Origin: Ceratothoa steindachneri
Taxonomy: Eukaryota; Arthropoda; Malacostraca; Isopoda; Cymothoidae
Assembly: GCA_963969495.1 (NCBI GenBank)
Contig: OZ018327.1
Location: forward strand, 33,901,175-33,965,174
Length of the DNA: 64,000 nt
Direction: 5' to 3'
Made by a program: the position numbers and the translations under genes. Below the pieces are notes generated by a model, which was given only the letters and a program-made list of their open reading frames with translations, was not told where the DNA came from and searched no databases. The number at the start of each line of letters is the position of its first letter. Within the stretch, counting starts at the first letter, position 1. Below are positions 10,231 through 22,828 of the stretch, piece by piece.

Positions 10231-10559
10231 TTTTGTATTCTGGTCTTCATCTACATACCCCTAATATGTAGTAATTTTGTTCCTTATAGGGGTACTCATA
10301 TCTACATGCCCCTGAGGCGAAACGGGTGCCCCTGTGAGGCACGAAGTGTTCTATGACCCCTGGTTGGGGTCCGAACACAATAATACTCCCCATCAACGAG
10401 GATCGATCCATGATTCCTCAGGGCTTGCGAGCGTTTGTCATTCTAATCTTTATGTACGTTCATAATCCGGTCTGGTGGATCTTGTTCACTACCGCTAAAT
10501 TAGAAGTAATCGTGGAGCGCATATCCCCACTGTCAAAAAATGCCATGTCTCGATATGTT
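10231..10559. other. Anonymous sequence with TACATRCCCCT direct repeats
   Basis: CTACATACCCCT and CTACATGCCCCT occur about 60 bp apart, and several CCCCTG motifs cluster around 10310-10360. A 73-codon frame spans 10353-10574 and is not recognised. Confidence 0.4.
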
Positions 10560-10670
10560 AAAATGAATAAGTGATCCAGAAACCGTATCCGGATCTGAAT
10601 CTGATCCACAATCTGATCTGTTTTTTATTGACTCATGCCTGACACTTTTACAAAATTTCGTTGAACTCTG

Positions 10671-10706
<36 letters not shown>

Positions 10707-11170
10707 ACATAAACACTAAGTTAAGAAATGAGGCTTAAATCGGATTTTGGGGATCTAACCCAATATATATATATTTTAGTTTTCCTTAGTTCAATCCCCA
10801 CCACTCCATAAAATTTTATTGAGATGTGTCAATATTATTTTGAGGTATTTTAAGCATAATCAGAAAGAGGAAATTGATCCCCAAACCGTATCTGAATCTG
10901 TATCCACATCAAAAATTAATAATATAATCCTGTACCAGGGTTCCACCTCTACGTGAACCTTTTTGAATTATGCCAAAACATTTTGAGATATCTTTAATAA
11001 AATAATAAAATGAATAAGTTATCCAAAATCCATATCCAACTTTGGATTCCCCCCCCCAAAAAAAAATCTAAAGAAATCAGCCTGACTTAAGGCCAACACT
11101 TCCCATAAAATATAATCAAAATCCGCCAATAATATTTCGAAATATCTTTTATAAAATAATAAAATACCTC
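10560..11170. repeat. Degenerate repeat, about 150-bp units, with GATCC..ATCTG motif
   Basis: Related blocks begin near 10571, 10872 and 11018 (GATCCAGAAACCGTATCCGG, GATCCCCAAACCGTATCTGA, TATCCAAAATCCATATCCAA). They are followed by CACTCCATAAAATTTTATTG / CACTTCCCATAAAATATAAT and AAAATAATAAAAT segments. (AT)n runs at about 10675-10703 and 10763-10774 interrupt it. The copies are old and diverged. Confidence 0.55.
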
Positions 11171-12959
11171 CACCAAATATTTTGGTACTGCTTTGTCGTG
11201 CGGAACTAAATCAGGATATATGATGCTCCCTGAAACCCTCCTTTTAGCCAACTCTTGAAAGGTTTAATTCAATTTTGAGCCATACGTCTTCGTAAATGTG
11301 GTATAAATGACACATCTTAATGTTAAATAATGTTAAAATTGCCCTTACAAAGAAGAGTCACCCGGCTAAAGGCCATTCCTCGAGATTTTCATAAAGGATG
11401 CGGACTTTTGAACCTTGAGTTCAAGTGTTTGTTTACATTTAGCATCAGGGGCCAACCGAGATGCCATGATTTCTAATACAAGGATGATTCAGGCGGTAAA
11501 GTAATCCTTTTGTGTATACATTGGTAGAGCTTTATACATATAAGTATATTAACATGTTTAGATAAGGCCCATACAAAAGGAAAACAGGTTCACCAGACAA
11601 AAAATAACTCCTGCCATAACACCAATTTTTGCGCCACCAGATCCACACCCCAGAAGTAATAACAGTCAAATAGCTGAATCATTCGTTGGTTAGGAGTGTA
11701 ACAGGGCGGGGTAAGATACCACATGTATTTTTAGTTTTCTGTATAAAGACTAGCAACATAGAGGTAAGGTAATTGAGGAAAGGGCCTTGCGTTTGAGTGA
11801 GACGAAGAGGATTATCCAATGGGTCTTTTGGAAGCGGTGTACATCGAGATCAACCACAAGCAACGGCTTATGTGCGATCAAACAACGCACACAGACAACG
11901 TGGGCCATACGAAAGGGACGACAAAGCGATTTACAAATAAGCCCTTTTTTGCGGGCGATCAATGCCGCCGAACAGCGACCGATTTCGGACCTCTCGAAAG
12001 GAGATTCTTTCAATGACTGTCTAAAGCCTAGTAATTCGGAGAAACCCATCATTGCAACTACCTACACTTTTCATAATTTACACACGTGACAAATGAACTG
12101 AAACCACACTCACACGACTGTTAATCAATGGAAACGTGTGATATAGCCTGATGAGCGTGGCTTATGCCTGCAATGAGGCGAGAATTGCTGTTCTAATGAA
12201 GCCTTTCGAGTACTGTACAAGGCGTTCCTTAAGTTGGGGGTGGGAAGTGGGTCTGCTAAAGTTTGAGGACGTTTCACTATCAAGAAAATGGGTGTTTTGG
12301 TTTTGGTTACTACTTCTCCCTTAATCCAAAAGTCCACACCGGGGATATCTTGTTCAAGGACGACCACTAGCAAGTCCACTTTTCTTGTTACTCAAAGCTC
12401 AGACTCGAAAAACATCGAAAGTATACCAGCCATAAAGTATATAAGGTATAGCTTCTCTATACCTGACACGTCTTTGCAGTGTTTACAAGGTTAGAATAGT
12501 ATGTGATTGTTACCACCAAACTCCGGAAATCTTTCGTCCCCAAACTGGCCTGTAAATACCTTAGATTTGACTCCGAGTCCAAGTTTGTGGGGCCTCTTGA
12601 ATCAGAAAATACAGGCCGGAAGGGCACCACAACTCCCCACTCTGATGTCTGGAAGAACTGATGGAAGAGATGTCGGAAAGAGATGTCAACATCCGCCAAA
12701 TAGTGGACTCAATGTGAAACAAATACACCTACCATTCGGTAGAATATGGTAGGGCGGAAGTAATTTTGTCTGGTTTCCTCAAGTCGATACTACCCCCCCC
12801 CCTTAATCAAGGTCACATGATGCTGACTGGACAACGAGAATAAAATTACTTATGTTTTATTGACAGGAACAAAATGGCACATGGAAAGTTGCTACAACTT
12901 AGTCATGTCACAATTTAGGCTGAATTTTGTTCAGTGTCAATATATTATTTGATGAAAGA
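11171..12959. other. 1.8 kb without a recognised gene
   Basis: Opposed 100-codon frames overlap at 11750-12089, and 80-odd-codon frames lie at 12125-12752. Fragments of the minus-strand frame at 12457-12699 (FRSLVVTITYYSNLV) faintly recall the F...NYY..F block of Gypsy RT/RNase H junctions. Neither neighbours nor catalytic motifs support that, so I do not call it. Confidence 0.4.
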
Positions 12960-13130
12960 TGGAGGTATTTATACATACATACACACGTACGTAGATACAT
13001 ACACGCGTAGATATATTCATACGCACATACCTATATACGTAGATACATTCATACGGACATACATACGTAGATACATTCCTACGCACATACATCCATACAA
13101 ACAAACAATGCATACATACATACAAACATA
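12960..13130 (+). repeat. ACATACGTAGATACAT-type minisatellite
   Basis: Degenerate units of roughly 31-33 bp built from ACATACGTAGATACATTC and ATACGCACATAC. The block spans about 170 bp. Confidence 0.85.
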
Positions 13131-13479
13131 GTGTTAAGTGCCTTAACAAAGGAAAGTAACTATAGTATGGTTAGATGAAACGGAAAGCCCGCCTCTCACT
13201 TCCATACTTAGGGGAAAAAAACCCCCACATTTGCATATAATTCTATAGACAGATAGATATACGGATACGAATGAAACTCTTAGCAGTTCATAAAAGGTTA
13301 CATGTTGTTTTCAAAGCTCAGCTCTGTTTATCCCAGTCTATCATGTATAGCCCAAACCAATGCTAAGAGCTCAGAGGGTCTCAATATCCCACTCTCCGGT
13401 TTAATATTTTTTGTAATTAACCTTTCCACCTTCCTTGATGGTATTCCTGCCAGAATGATGTAAACAAAAACAAGGTCTG
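13131..13479. other. Anonymous sequence
   Basis: No gene or repeat is recognised. Confidence 0.5.
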
Positions 13480-14800
13480 CTGACCAAAAAGTCGCGTGTT
13501 CTCACGTATTCTGATTTATGATGACCTTACGCCCTTCAAAACTTTCAATAATTCCAGGACTAACCTTGGGAGGTCATTGGCGATTCTATCACTCGAAAGA
13601 GAATGTAAAACAACGTAAGGGTTTCAAATTTTGTATGAACCTAGCCAAAAATAGAATTGCCTGGCTGTGCCGGGTATAACCTAGCCTAGCTTAGTGTAAT
13701 CTAGCTAGCCTAGTATAACCTAGCATAGTATAACCTACTTTATCCTACCTTAGCTTAGTATAACATAGCCTATCGTATCCTAGTATAGCCTAACCTAGCT
13801 TAGTAGACCCTAGTCTAACCTAGCATATTATAGTATAGCTTTACCTAGCGTAGCATTGCCTAGTGTAGCCTAGCTTAACCAGGTATGACTTAGCATTGCA
13901 TGCCAGAGCCTAGCCTTGCGTCGGCTAGAGTAGTAACCTAGCCTAGTATTGCCAAGCTAGAATAAGCTACTATAGCCTAGCCAATATATCCTTGCATACG
14001 ATAGCCTAGCATAGCCAAGTCTAGCATACTAGGTACTAGCTTGTTATAGACTATCCTAGCATAACCACACCTAACATAATAGAGCCAGGCGTATCATATT
14101 ATAGCCTAGAGTGGTATAACATAACATACCCTAGACTCGAATAACCTTGCATAGCTTAACCTATTATAGCCTTGATTAGCTAGCCTATCGTAGCCTAACA
14201 TAGTATTACCTAGCATAGCAGAGCATAGCCCTCCCTAGCATATTATACTTTAGCCTACACTAGCATAGCATAGTATAGCGCTGTCTAGCCTAGTATAACT
14301 TAGCATAGCCTAGCCTAGCATAGTATAACCTAGCCTAGCATTAACTATCCTAGACAAGTATAGCCTATACTATCCTATTTTAACCTAGGAAAGCATAGCT
14401 TATTATTGTCTAGCCTAACATACTACATATGCTATCCTAGCTCAAAAAATATAGCCTAAATTAGCATAGTATATCTTACCCTTGTACATTATAGCCTAGC
14501 CTAGAATAGCCTATTTTAGGCTTGCCTAGTAGAGTATAGCATATTATAGCCTAGTCTAGTCTAGCAAAGTATCGGCCGAATAGTTTGGTGTTATAGCAAA
14601 AACAAAATAATTCCCTGGCTAACCTTGAGAAGACTTTGGCAATTATATCATTCGAAAGAGAATGTAAAACAACACAAGGGCTTCAAATTTAGCTAGAATC
14701 GGCCGAATAGTTATGATGTTATTAAAAAACAAAAAAGAAGCAAAACGGGAACCGACCCACCGACATAGTGAGATGTAGAGTCGCTCACGACTAGACTCGC
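13480..14800 (-). repeat. Repeat module (family 2) copy 1, interrupted by a pentamer array
   Basis: On the minus strand it begins near 14800 with GGTCGTGTGCGAGTC and then GCGACTCTACATCTC, CTATGTCGGTGGGTCGG, ACTATTCGGCCGAT and GTTGTTTTACATTCTCTTTC. The same order of motifs is present on the plus strand at 53.06-53.36 kb. In this copy the pentamer array sits after the second CTATTCGGCCGAT. The AAATTTGAA..CC-TTGTTTTACATTC segment occurs on both sides of the array (about 14640-14700 and 13580-13640). No protein is encoded. Confidence 0.85.
13672..14570 (-). repeat. Degenerate pentanucleotide array (CTAGC/CTAAC/ATAGC)
   Basis: About 900 bp are made almost wholly of five-base words of the form (C/A)TA(G/A)(C/T), such as TAGCC, TAGCA, TAACC and TAGTA. 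There is no longer fixed unit. It resembles a degenerated telomere-type or pentamer microsatellite. Confidence 0.9.
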
Positions 14801-15620
14801 ACACGACCAATAACGAAACACTGCTGAGAACAAAAAGCTTAGGAATCTGTTATACTAAAAAAAAAAAATCCTTTTCTATTCATCGGTGCCATAGCTCCTC
14901 CTTAAGTAGCATCCTATTGGTAAACTCCTTTGGAGGCTAGCCCCCCTCCTTCGACATATAAAAACTCTTGTAAGCTTTAGATTAAGGAATTCTGAGAAAA
15001 TAATATACTTTGAATAAATTTAAAGCCATACAGCTCCTTTAGCTCTCCGCCAAAGCAAGGTCGGCAGACAAAGGAAGGAGATGGGAAAATCAACAGGCCG
15101 AAGATATTTTTCTTGCAAACCTGCCTTCATTATTAATTGGGATAAATAGATTTACAATAGCTGCGTTCCTCCGCATCCCTTACACATCCAGCCTCCTTTA
15201 GTAGTTTCCTGCAACTCCTACATTTCATCCTAACTTTACCACTTTAGGATCCCTTTTTTAAAATGCTTATAGCGTATACTCTTGGGTTATCGCCTATCCT
15301 TCAAATCAATCGATGGACGTACTCGCTTTCACACACGGGGCTTTGGCGTTTCGCGAAGAGCGTCTGAGAAAGGTACGAATTTCGGCTGCTCCGAGGAGAA
15401 GGAAATGACGCAGTTCAGAGGACGGTGTGTTGCATCAAAGAGGTTGACGGATTTGGCGACAAACACAAAATCTCCAAATGACAGAAATGCGTTTTATTAC
15501 CCGACGTTGCGCGGTTGAAAATATAGTATAAATGTATTTCAGAAAACGTGGAAGAGAGAGTGAATCAGATGCGGTCCAAGACTGTTTAAGCAGTGAAAAT
15601 GACTTAACAAGTATCTAGAG
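14801..15620. other. Anonymous sequence
   Basis: A 78-codon plus-strand frame at 15282-15518 is not recognised. I see nothing else. Confidence 0.5.
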
Positions 15621-15621
15621 A

Positions 15622-15625
<4 letters not shown>

Positions 15626-15693
<68 letters not shown>
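15626..15693. repeat. (AT)n microsatellite
   Basis: About 66 bases of alternating TA, flanked by AGAGACATCATA and TAGACATCATAC, which look like a short direct repeat around the tract. Confidence 0.95.
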
Positions 15694-15695
<2 letters not shown>

Positions 15696-16060
15696 TACTT
15701 ATCTGTAGACATCATACCTATCTATCTATAGACAACATAATTATCTGCAGGCATAAATAGTTGACCAAGCAGAAAACTCTCAAATATGATAAAAACTGGA
15801 CGCCGGAGATTTAGCTCCGTATGAAAAAAAATAAAATTCATTCTCGATTGACCTCGGCGTGTTTTCTTTAGCGTGAGTTGGGTATTGAATAAAAAATTGA
15901 AATAAAAAAGGGAACAACAAAATCGAGTGTCGGTTTACTGCTTATATAAATATGTTGCATCCAGAAGAAGTTATGACGATGTCCATTATCGCCCCTTGGG
16001 CTGATCTTAGATAATCAACATTTCCCTGAATTAAGAAGATGTAGTTGCTGTTATCAAAAG
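15694..16060. other. Anonymous sequence
   Basis: No gene is recognised. Short TATCTGYAGACATA repeats occur just right of the (AT)n tract. Confidence 0.5.
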
Positions 16061-18880
16061 GCCACATTTGGATACACAGCACGGACGCTTTGCAATCAAA
16101 ACATCGCACTTGAGTTCACAGTACAGACGCTTTGCTATCAATTCATCGCACTTGACTTCACAATACGGATGGTTTGCCATAGTATTATCACACTTGGCTT
16201 CATAGTACGGGCTCTTTCCTATCAATTCATCGCACTTGACTTCACATACGGACGCCTTGCTATCAATTCATTGCACTTGACTTCACATACGGAGGGTTTG
16301 CTATCAATTCATCGCACATGACTTCACAGTACGGACGCTTTGCTATCAATTCATCGCACTTGACTTAACAATACGGATGCTTTGACATAGAATGTCACAC
16401 TTGACTTCATAGTACGGACTCTTTGCTATCAATTCATCGCACTTGACTTCACATATGGACGCTTTGCTATTAATTCATTGCACTTGGCTTCACATACGGA
16501 GGATTCGCTATCAATTCATTGCACTTGACCTCACATACGGATGCTTTGCTATCAATTCATCGCATTTAACTTCGCAATACGGATGGCTTGCCATAGAAAT
16601 ATCGCACTTGACTTCATAGTACGGACGCTTTGCTATCAATTTAATGCACTTGACTTCACATACGGACGCTTTGCTATCAATTCATCGCACATGACTTCTC
16701 AGTACGGGCGCTTTGCAATCAAAACATTGCACTTGAATTCGCAGCATAGATACTTTGTAATCAAAATATCACACTTAACCAACTGTACGGACGTTTTGCA
16801 ATCAAAATTTTGCACTTGACTTCACAGTAAGGACACTTTGCAATCAAAACATCTCACTTTACTTCAGAGTACGGACGATGTGCTCTCAATTCATAGCAAT
16901 TGAATTCACATAAGGAGGCTTTGCAATAATAACATCACAATTCACTCGACAGAACGGAAGCTTTGCCCCAAGAACATCACAAATGACATCGCAGTATGAA
17001 CACTTTGCCATCAAAACATCACATTTGACTTCACTTACGGAGGCTTTGCTATCAATTCATCGCACTTGACTTCACAATACGGATGGTTTGCCATAGAAAT
17101 ATCACACTTGACTTAATAGTACGGACTCTTTAATATCAATTCATCGCACCTGACTTCACATACAGACGCTTTGCTATCAATTCATTGCACTTGGCTTCAC
17201 ATACGGACGCTTTGCTATCAATTCATCGCACTTGACTTCACAATACAGATGGTTTACCATAGAAATATTACACTTGACTTCATAGTACGGACGCTTTGCT
17301 ATCAATTTATTGCATTTGACTTCACATACGGACGCTTTGCTATCAATTCATCGCACATGCCTTCACATACGGAGGCTTTGCTACTAATTCATTGCACTTG
17401 AGTTCACAGTACGGACGCTTTGCTCTCAATTTATTACACTTGACTTCACATACGGATGCTTTGCTATTAATTCATTGCACTTAACTTCACAATACGGATG
17501 GCTTGCCATAGAAATATCACACTTGAATTCATAGTACGGATGACTTGCTATGAATTTATTGCACTTGAATTCACATACGGATGCTTTGCTAACAATTCAT
17601 CGCACTTGACTTCACAATACGGATGGTTTGCCATAGAAATATCACACTTGACTTCACAGTACGGACGCTTTTCAATCAAAACATCGCACTTGAGTTCACA
17701 TACCGACGCTTTGCTATTAAATCATTGAACTTGACTTCACATATGCACGCTTTGCTATCAATTCATTGCACTCGACTTCACATACGGACGCTTTGCTATC
17801 AATTCATCGCACATGCCTTCACATACGGAGGCTTTGCTACTAATTCATTGCACTTGAGTTCACAGTACGGACGCTTTGCTCTCAATTTATTACACTTGAC
17901 TTCACATACGGATGCTTTGCTATTAATTAATTGCACTTAACTTCACAATACGGTTGGCTTGCCATATAAATATCACACTTGACTTCATAGTACGGACGAC
18001 CTGCTATGAATTTATTGCACTTGAATTCACATATGGATGCCATAGAAATATCACACTTGACTTCACAGTACGGACGCTTTTCAATCAAAACATCGCACTT
18101 GAGTTCACATACCAACGCTTTGCTATCAAATCATTGAGCTTGACTTCACATATGGACGTTTTGCTATCAATTCATTGCACTTGACTTCACATACGGACGC
18201 TTTGCTATCAATTCATCGCACATGACTTCACATACGGAGGCTTTGCTACTAATTCATTGCACTTGAGTTCACAGTACGGATGCTTTGCTCTCAATTTATT
18301 ACACTCGACTTCACATACAGATGCTTTACTATTAATTCATCGCACTTGACTTCACAGTACGGACGCTTTTACATCAAAACATCGCACTTGAGTTCACATA
18401 CGGACGCTTTGCTATCAAATCATTGAACTTGACTTCACATATGGGGGCTTTGCTATCAATTCATTGCACTTGACTTCACATACGGATGCTTTGCAATCAA
18501 AACATCGTACTTGACTTCACAGTACGGACGCTTTGCAATCAAGTCATTGCACTTGACTTCACATACGGACGCTTTGCAATAATAGCATCACACTTGACTC
18601 GCCAGTACGGACGCTTTCCGCCAAGAACATCATAAATGACATCGCAGTATGAACACTTTGCCATCAAAATACCACACTTGACTTCACCGCAAGGATGCTT
18701 TGCCACAAAAACATCACACATGACTTCGAAGTATGAACACTTTGCCATTAAAACATCACACTTGACTTTACAGTACGTATGCTTTGTGATCAAAATATCG
18801 CACTTGACTTCACATACGGACGCTTTGCTATCAAAACATCGCACTTGACTTCACTTACGGATGCTTTTCTATCAACTGAA
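16061..18880 (+). repeat. 41-bp satellite-like array, about 68 copies
   Basis: The unit consists of CACTTGACTTCACATACGGA, CGCTTTGCTATCAATTCATC and G, 41 bp. A 43-bp variant carries CACAGTACGGACG in place of CACATACGGACG, and some units carry GCAATCAAAACATCG or GCCATAGAAATATCA. Variant types recur in the same order around 17.0-17.9 and 17.9-18.5 kb, so multi-unit blocks were duplicated. Because 41 is not a multiple of 3, frames drift through the array. The many 60-100-codon frames on both strands are by-products. Confidence 0.97.
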
Positions 18881-19886
18881 CCCTCAAACTAGTCTCGCAC
18901 ATTCATGGGATAATGGTACTCAAATGTATTTATTCTGTCTAACGATCTTCATTAGACATCAATTAAGTAAAAAATAAACTCAATATTTGTTTGGAAACCC
19001 ACGCGCTAAAATCAAATTCAAAATCCTGGTAAATCAATAACTTATCTAGATTGACATAGTATTCATACCCAAAGAAATGAATATTTCACTAATTGTAGGG
19101 AACGTGTGTTGTTATGAGTTCAAATATAAATCTATCATTTAAATTTGAAAAGTCTATTGAAGCAAACTGAAATTTATTGTTAATTAGTTGCTGAACGCTT
19201 AATGGATAAGTATGAAAACCGGTGAAGGCCTCTAAATATTTAAGTTTCAAGCTGAACGCTTAATGATTCCAAATGTAGCTTGGATATACAACCATAACAA
19301 ATGGACAGCAATTATCTCCAAATAATAATCAATATAATCGCAATGATTATAATCAAAAAGAACCCCAATCAGGCAGTTAGGCTTGTCATCAGAGCAAGAA
19401 TTTCAATGGACTGGATCTAAACGGCACGAAGGAATAACCTATGTTTTGACCTTAGATTGAAGTTTCTGTGCATTTGTCCTTAACCTTAGAGAGGTAGATG
19501 TCACGTAAATTTCCATGTAAAGTAGAGGTGGGTCTCGCAGAGCCATCCCTCTAAAGAATTTATGTAAATTTGCAAGGTATTCCTACCCGATACATTGAAA
19601 CGTAAGTCATTGGAGGTTAAATGAAACTTTCACAAACAGATAATTATTTGTAACTTGAAAATAACATAAAAATATATAATTTTGAAAGTTAGGTATTAAA
19701 AAATTCAGAAAATTACGTAACTTTAGAACGTTTAGACTCACCTCAGAAGACTATTTATGGGATGTAGTTTCGATGCCGTAAAGGACATGACAGACCAGGA
19801 AACATCGGCTGAAAGAAGAAACAAACTTATCTTTTTATTTAGTGGAATATTTGGGAGATATAGTTATGTTTGTATGTGTGTCAAAT

Positions 19887-19889
<3 letters not shown>
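18881..19889. other. AT-rich anonymous sequence
   Basis: GCTGAACGCTTAATG occurs twice, about 60 bp apart, near 19191 and 19253. No gene is recognised. Confidence 0.5.

Positions 19890-19985
<96 letters not shown>
19890..19985. repeat. Compound (AT)n-(GT)n microsatellite
   Basis: About 72 bases of TA lead directly into about 11 GT units. Confidence 0.97.
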
Positions 19986-20189
19986 CACGAGTGTGTATGC
20001 ACATTTACACATATGACTGTGCATATATACACACATGTGGGCAAGAAACACACGCAGATTTACTGAAAAAACGTAATTGACTTAAGCTTAGTACAAATTT
20101 TATAACTATTTTATCTAGCAATGACGTTTATTATATAGTTGTTGTTTTTTATGTGTGACAAATGTGTTTAATGATATAAACTTACCTTG

Positions 20190-20930
20190 GGCTGATTCCA
20201 GTCTGGGCAGAATAGGTTGACGTTCTGCAGGCAAATATGAATCTTGCAAGCGCTGCATACATACCGCATCATGCGATCCGCCTTCATGGTGCAAATCTTA
20301 CACCTTCTCTTTGCGTTCTCTTCAGTAGTGGGTTATCTCATGGGTCAGTTCAAGAAATGCTATTTTGATGGTTTCCTGAATGTCCCTCTGTTGTCCGGGG
20401 AGATTTTGTTTATGTTCTGCTCACGGTTTGGCGAGTTCTTTTGCTAAAAACTTCAACAAATAACGCCGATCTATGGAACGATTTCTTGCCTTTACTCTCC
20501 CCTCATTGAATAAAATGCAATGACAGATCGAGCATTTATAATTCCATAGAACATAGCAAGGGACCACCTTCTTGTTTTGCAGCTACCGGAACTGCTCGAA
20601 CGAAGAAGATTGATTGAATGACATTCTCTTTTGTTTTGCCGTACTCCAGTATTATCTTTAGTTTACCTTTCTACCGGACATCAGCCTCCTATTTATGTTT
20701 CAAGGACACCAATAAGACAAACATCGAGACTGACGTCCCTTTAGGTGGCAGATATGAACTTATTGTCATATTTCTGTCAAAGGCAAAAGCACTTTGACCC
20801 ACCTGAAAGTTCCGCTTGTTGATCATCTCTAGCGAGATTTCTCTTTTGTTCCAGTGAATTACGCAACGTACGGTCGATCGTATTTATCGAGCAGGTCAGC
20901 TACAAATGGAACTGAAGTTAATCAATTATC
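20190..20930 (-). pseudogene. piggyBac-like transposase, C-terminal part (piece 4 of 4)
   Basis: Minus-strand frames give NKREISLEMINKRNFQVGQS and then AFAFDRNMTISSYLPPKG, followed after stops by LEYGKTKENVIQS, TRRWSLAMFYGIIN, KFLAKELAKP and a cysteine-rich end RRCKICTMKADRMMRYVCSA followed by CKIHICL. This is the order of a piggyBac transposase: NKREIP, FAFDRNMT.VSY, L.Y.KTKGGVD, TRRWPL.LF, then the C-terminal Cys-rich domain. NFSSIC just upstream corresponds to the DNFFTS block. At least four stops and frameshifts are present. It continues the pieces at 22.7, 23.8 and 25 kb. Confidence 0.85.
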
Positions 20931-20935
20931 CTCAG

Positions 20936-21947
20936 TGTGAGGGAATCCCCACGTGGAAGATCTTTAGCAGAAAGGAACTCCCATGTGCAGCAGAAGGCCC
21001 GGCTAGGCCTAAAGTGGTAAGCCTACCCTTCCCCCCTTCCTTGCACAAGCGGTAGCCTCGAATCGAGTCCCCCACGATTCACCTTTATGCGGGCTAAAAT
21101 AGCTCTGCAAGAAGATTCGAGGACCTTCGAGAGTAGAGCTGTTTTCCGCTAACCCCCAACTCCGGGGCGAGCCTCGGACATAAATAACGCTGGACTCCCC
21201 GGAAGAGACACAGAGTTGAGAAGTCTCGCCCAGAACCCAGAAGATTTCCCTATGGTTCCAAGTCAAGTGCTATCAACAAAGCAAAGTGACAGCTGGACTA
21301 TTTTGTGTATTTGGAATTAGCCCCAGCCAGGAGGTAATTCCACTGAACGATCGCCCCGAGTGAATTTCCTGACTTCTTTCAACAACTCCTGTCGAAACCC
21401 TCCTCATTTCGGGTAGCCGAAATACTCTCCCCTGGACCGGAAGTTACCCCCCCTCTTTGAATTTTGGAGAACCGTCATCACTCCAACCTCCCGCTTTGGA
21501 AGTCCAAGCGGCCTCACCTCAAGTGCAGAAGACACCCGTAAGCCAACCCCTCTCCCCCTTTTAGTATCCCAATTGAGTTAATCCCCCCCATTTCAATAGT
21601 CTCCTCCAGGAATACCTTAAGTTCTAACTTCATAGCCTGATTTATAACTACAATTTCCCCTTTCATTTACTGATGTGATTTTGCCCGTTAATTCTCTGAG
21701 GTAATTTTACCCATCAATTCTCTCATTATTTTTGTGTAAATAAAATTATACTTTTGTACATGCCTCTTTAAATAACCTTGAGCTTTGCCATTGTTCATAA
21801 TTTACCTGACCTCGTTGCACTCTCTCGCTACTCAGCCCGTCTGAACTCGTGGTTTTCCGTCCCTTTTGTCGGTTCGCTTTCAAGTTATTGGTCCCTCCCT
21901 GATAGATATAATATGGTATTGATATAATGTAATGTCATACCACGACA
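20936..21947 (+). repeat. Solo LTR (family L, copy f) inserted in the piggyBac pseudogene
   Basis: It begins TGTGAGGGAATCC and ends CCACGACA. Other family L copies on the minus strand begin TGTAGAGGAAT and end CCCACGACA or CTACGACA. The five bases on either side are CTCAG (20931-20935) and TTCAG (21948-21952), a 4-of-5 match fitting a decayed target duplication. It would lie in opposite orientation to the other copies. The left end is well supported by the break in the piggyBac frame. The right end is less certain because 740 bp more separate it from the next piggyBac piece. Confidence 0.5.
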
Positions 21948-21952
21948 TTCAG

Positions 21953-22689
21953 TTTTATTTCCTCCAGAGTTGATGTATGTAAAGGCAAGGCGAGGAACTA
22001 AGTTCTCTCGGTCCAAAACAGAAATAAAAAGGTTCAGCAGAAAGGTGCTCAGATATCTGCTAGGGTATAATAATAATACAAGGAATGCTACTTCAAACAT
22101 ATTAAATGAAATATAGTACACAAACAGGTTACAGATATTACAGGATTAAACCACCAACGACAACATGTCGTTATAAAATTAGCACTGCTACTCCGGACAA
22201 TCGGTACGGGAATATACCTCCGTCTTACGTCCCTTCTAAGTAACTGTAGGTTTTGATAACGAGAACCCAAGAATGGGGTGCAAGATTAAATACTCCAAAT
22301 TCATGTAAGGGAAATAGTGAGGCAATACACAGGGGGTGATTGTTTTGGAAACAGGAGAGAGTCGTAACAACCGCAGATGTATTCGACTTCCCGGTGAGAG
22401 CGACAGAGACAAGTAAATCGGGAGCTTGCAATCGGTGTAGCAGCAGAAGGAATAGCGACAATTACTGGCAGGGTTCTGGTGAGGCAGTGCAGGTAACACT
22501 AGGTCCTCGCTGTACGAACTCTTAATCGGCTCTGGTTCTTCGAGTCAGGGCGTCCTATTTAAAACGTTCACCGTGAGTGTCTACGTGACTAAATTCATGC
22601 CGTCTTTCAACTCGCCGACCCGCACCTCCCAGCCGATACGACGTAATTTACTAGTGCGTCGTAAATCACGTAGTAGGTCATTTTTACAA
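21953..22689. other. Unassigned insert between piggyBac pieces
   Basis: The stretch is neither recognisable piggyBac nor clearly part of the LTR. It could be internal sequence of the LTR element or another insertion. Frames of 60-90 codons are not recognised. Confidence 0.4.
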
Positions 22690-22828
22690 TGTAAATGGAG
22701 ACGAGCTTTTGATTTATATAGTAGTTGAGTCTCATTCATTTAGGTGGACGTGTGTTTACCTAAGTATGGTAAGGCACTAACCATAAAATAAAAAGTAGCA
22801 TTGCAAACCATAATGATTCTAAACCATA
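22690..22828 (-). pseudogene. piggyBac-like transposase fragment (piece 3 of 4)
   Basis: On the minus strand, directly after the mariner insertion, the frame reads LRIIMVCNATFYFMVSALPY and then LGKHTST. In piggyBac transposases the block KPAKYG(I)K is followed by this I.MVCDA.T.Y....PYLGK segment. KPAKY is exactly what ends the piece on the other side of the mariner, so the two join across the insertion. Confidence 0.85.

Noticed and set aside
12125..12752. Possible Gypsy RT/RNase H remnant on the minus strand
   Set aside because: Only a vague YY..F-type match without catalytic or linker motifs on either side. Left as unassigned.
13672..14570. Interstitial telomere (TTAGG)n
   Set aside because: Units are pentamers but mostly CTAGC/ATAGC/CTAAC. 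True CCTAA repeats are not in runs. It is better called a degenerate pentamer array.
16061..18880. CRISPR-like regular array
   Set aside because: The whole 41-bp unit is conserved, with no unique spacers between repeats, and the genome is eukaryotic. It is a minisatellite.
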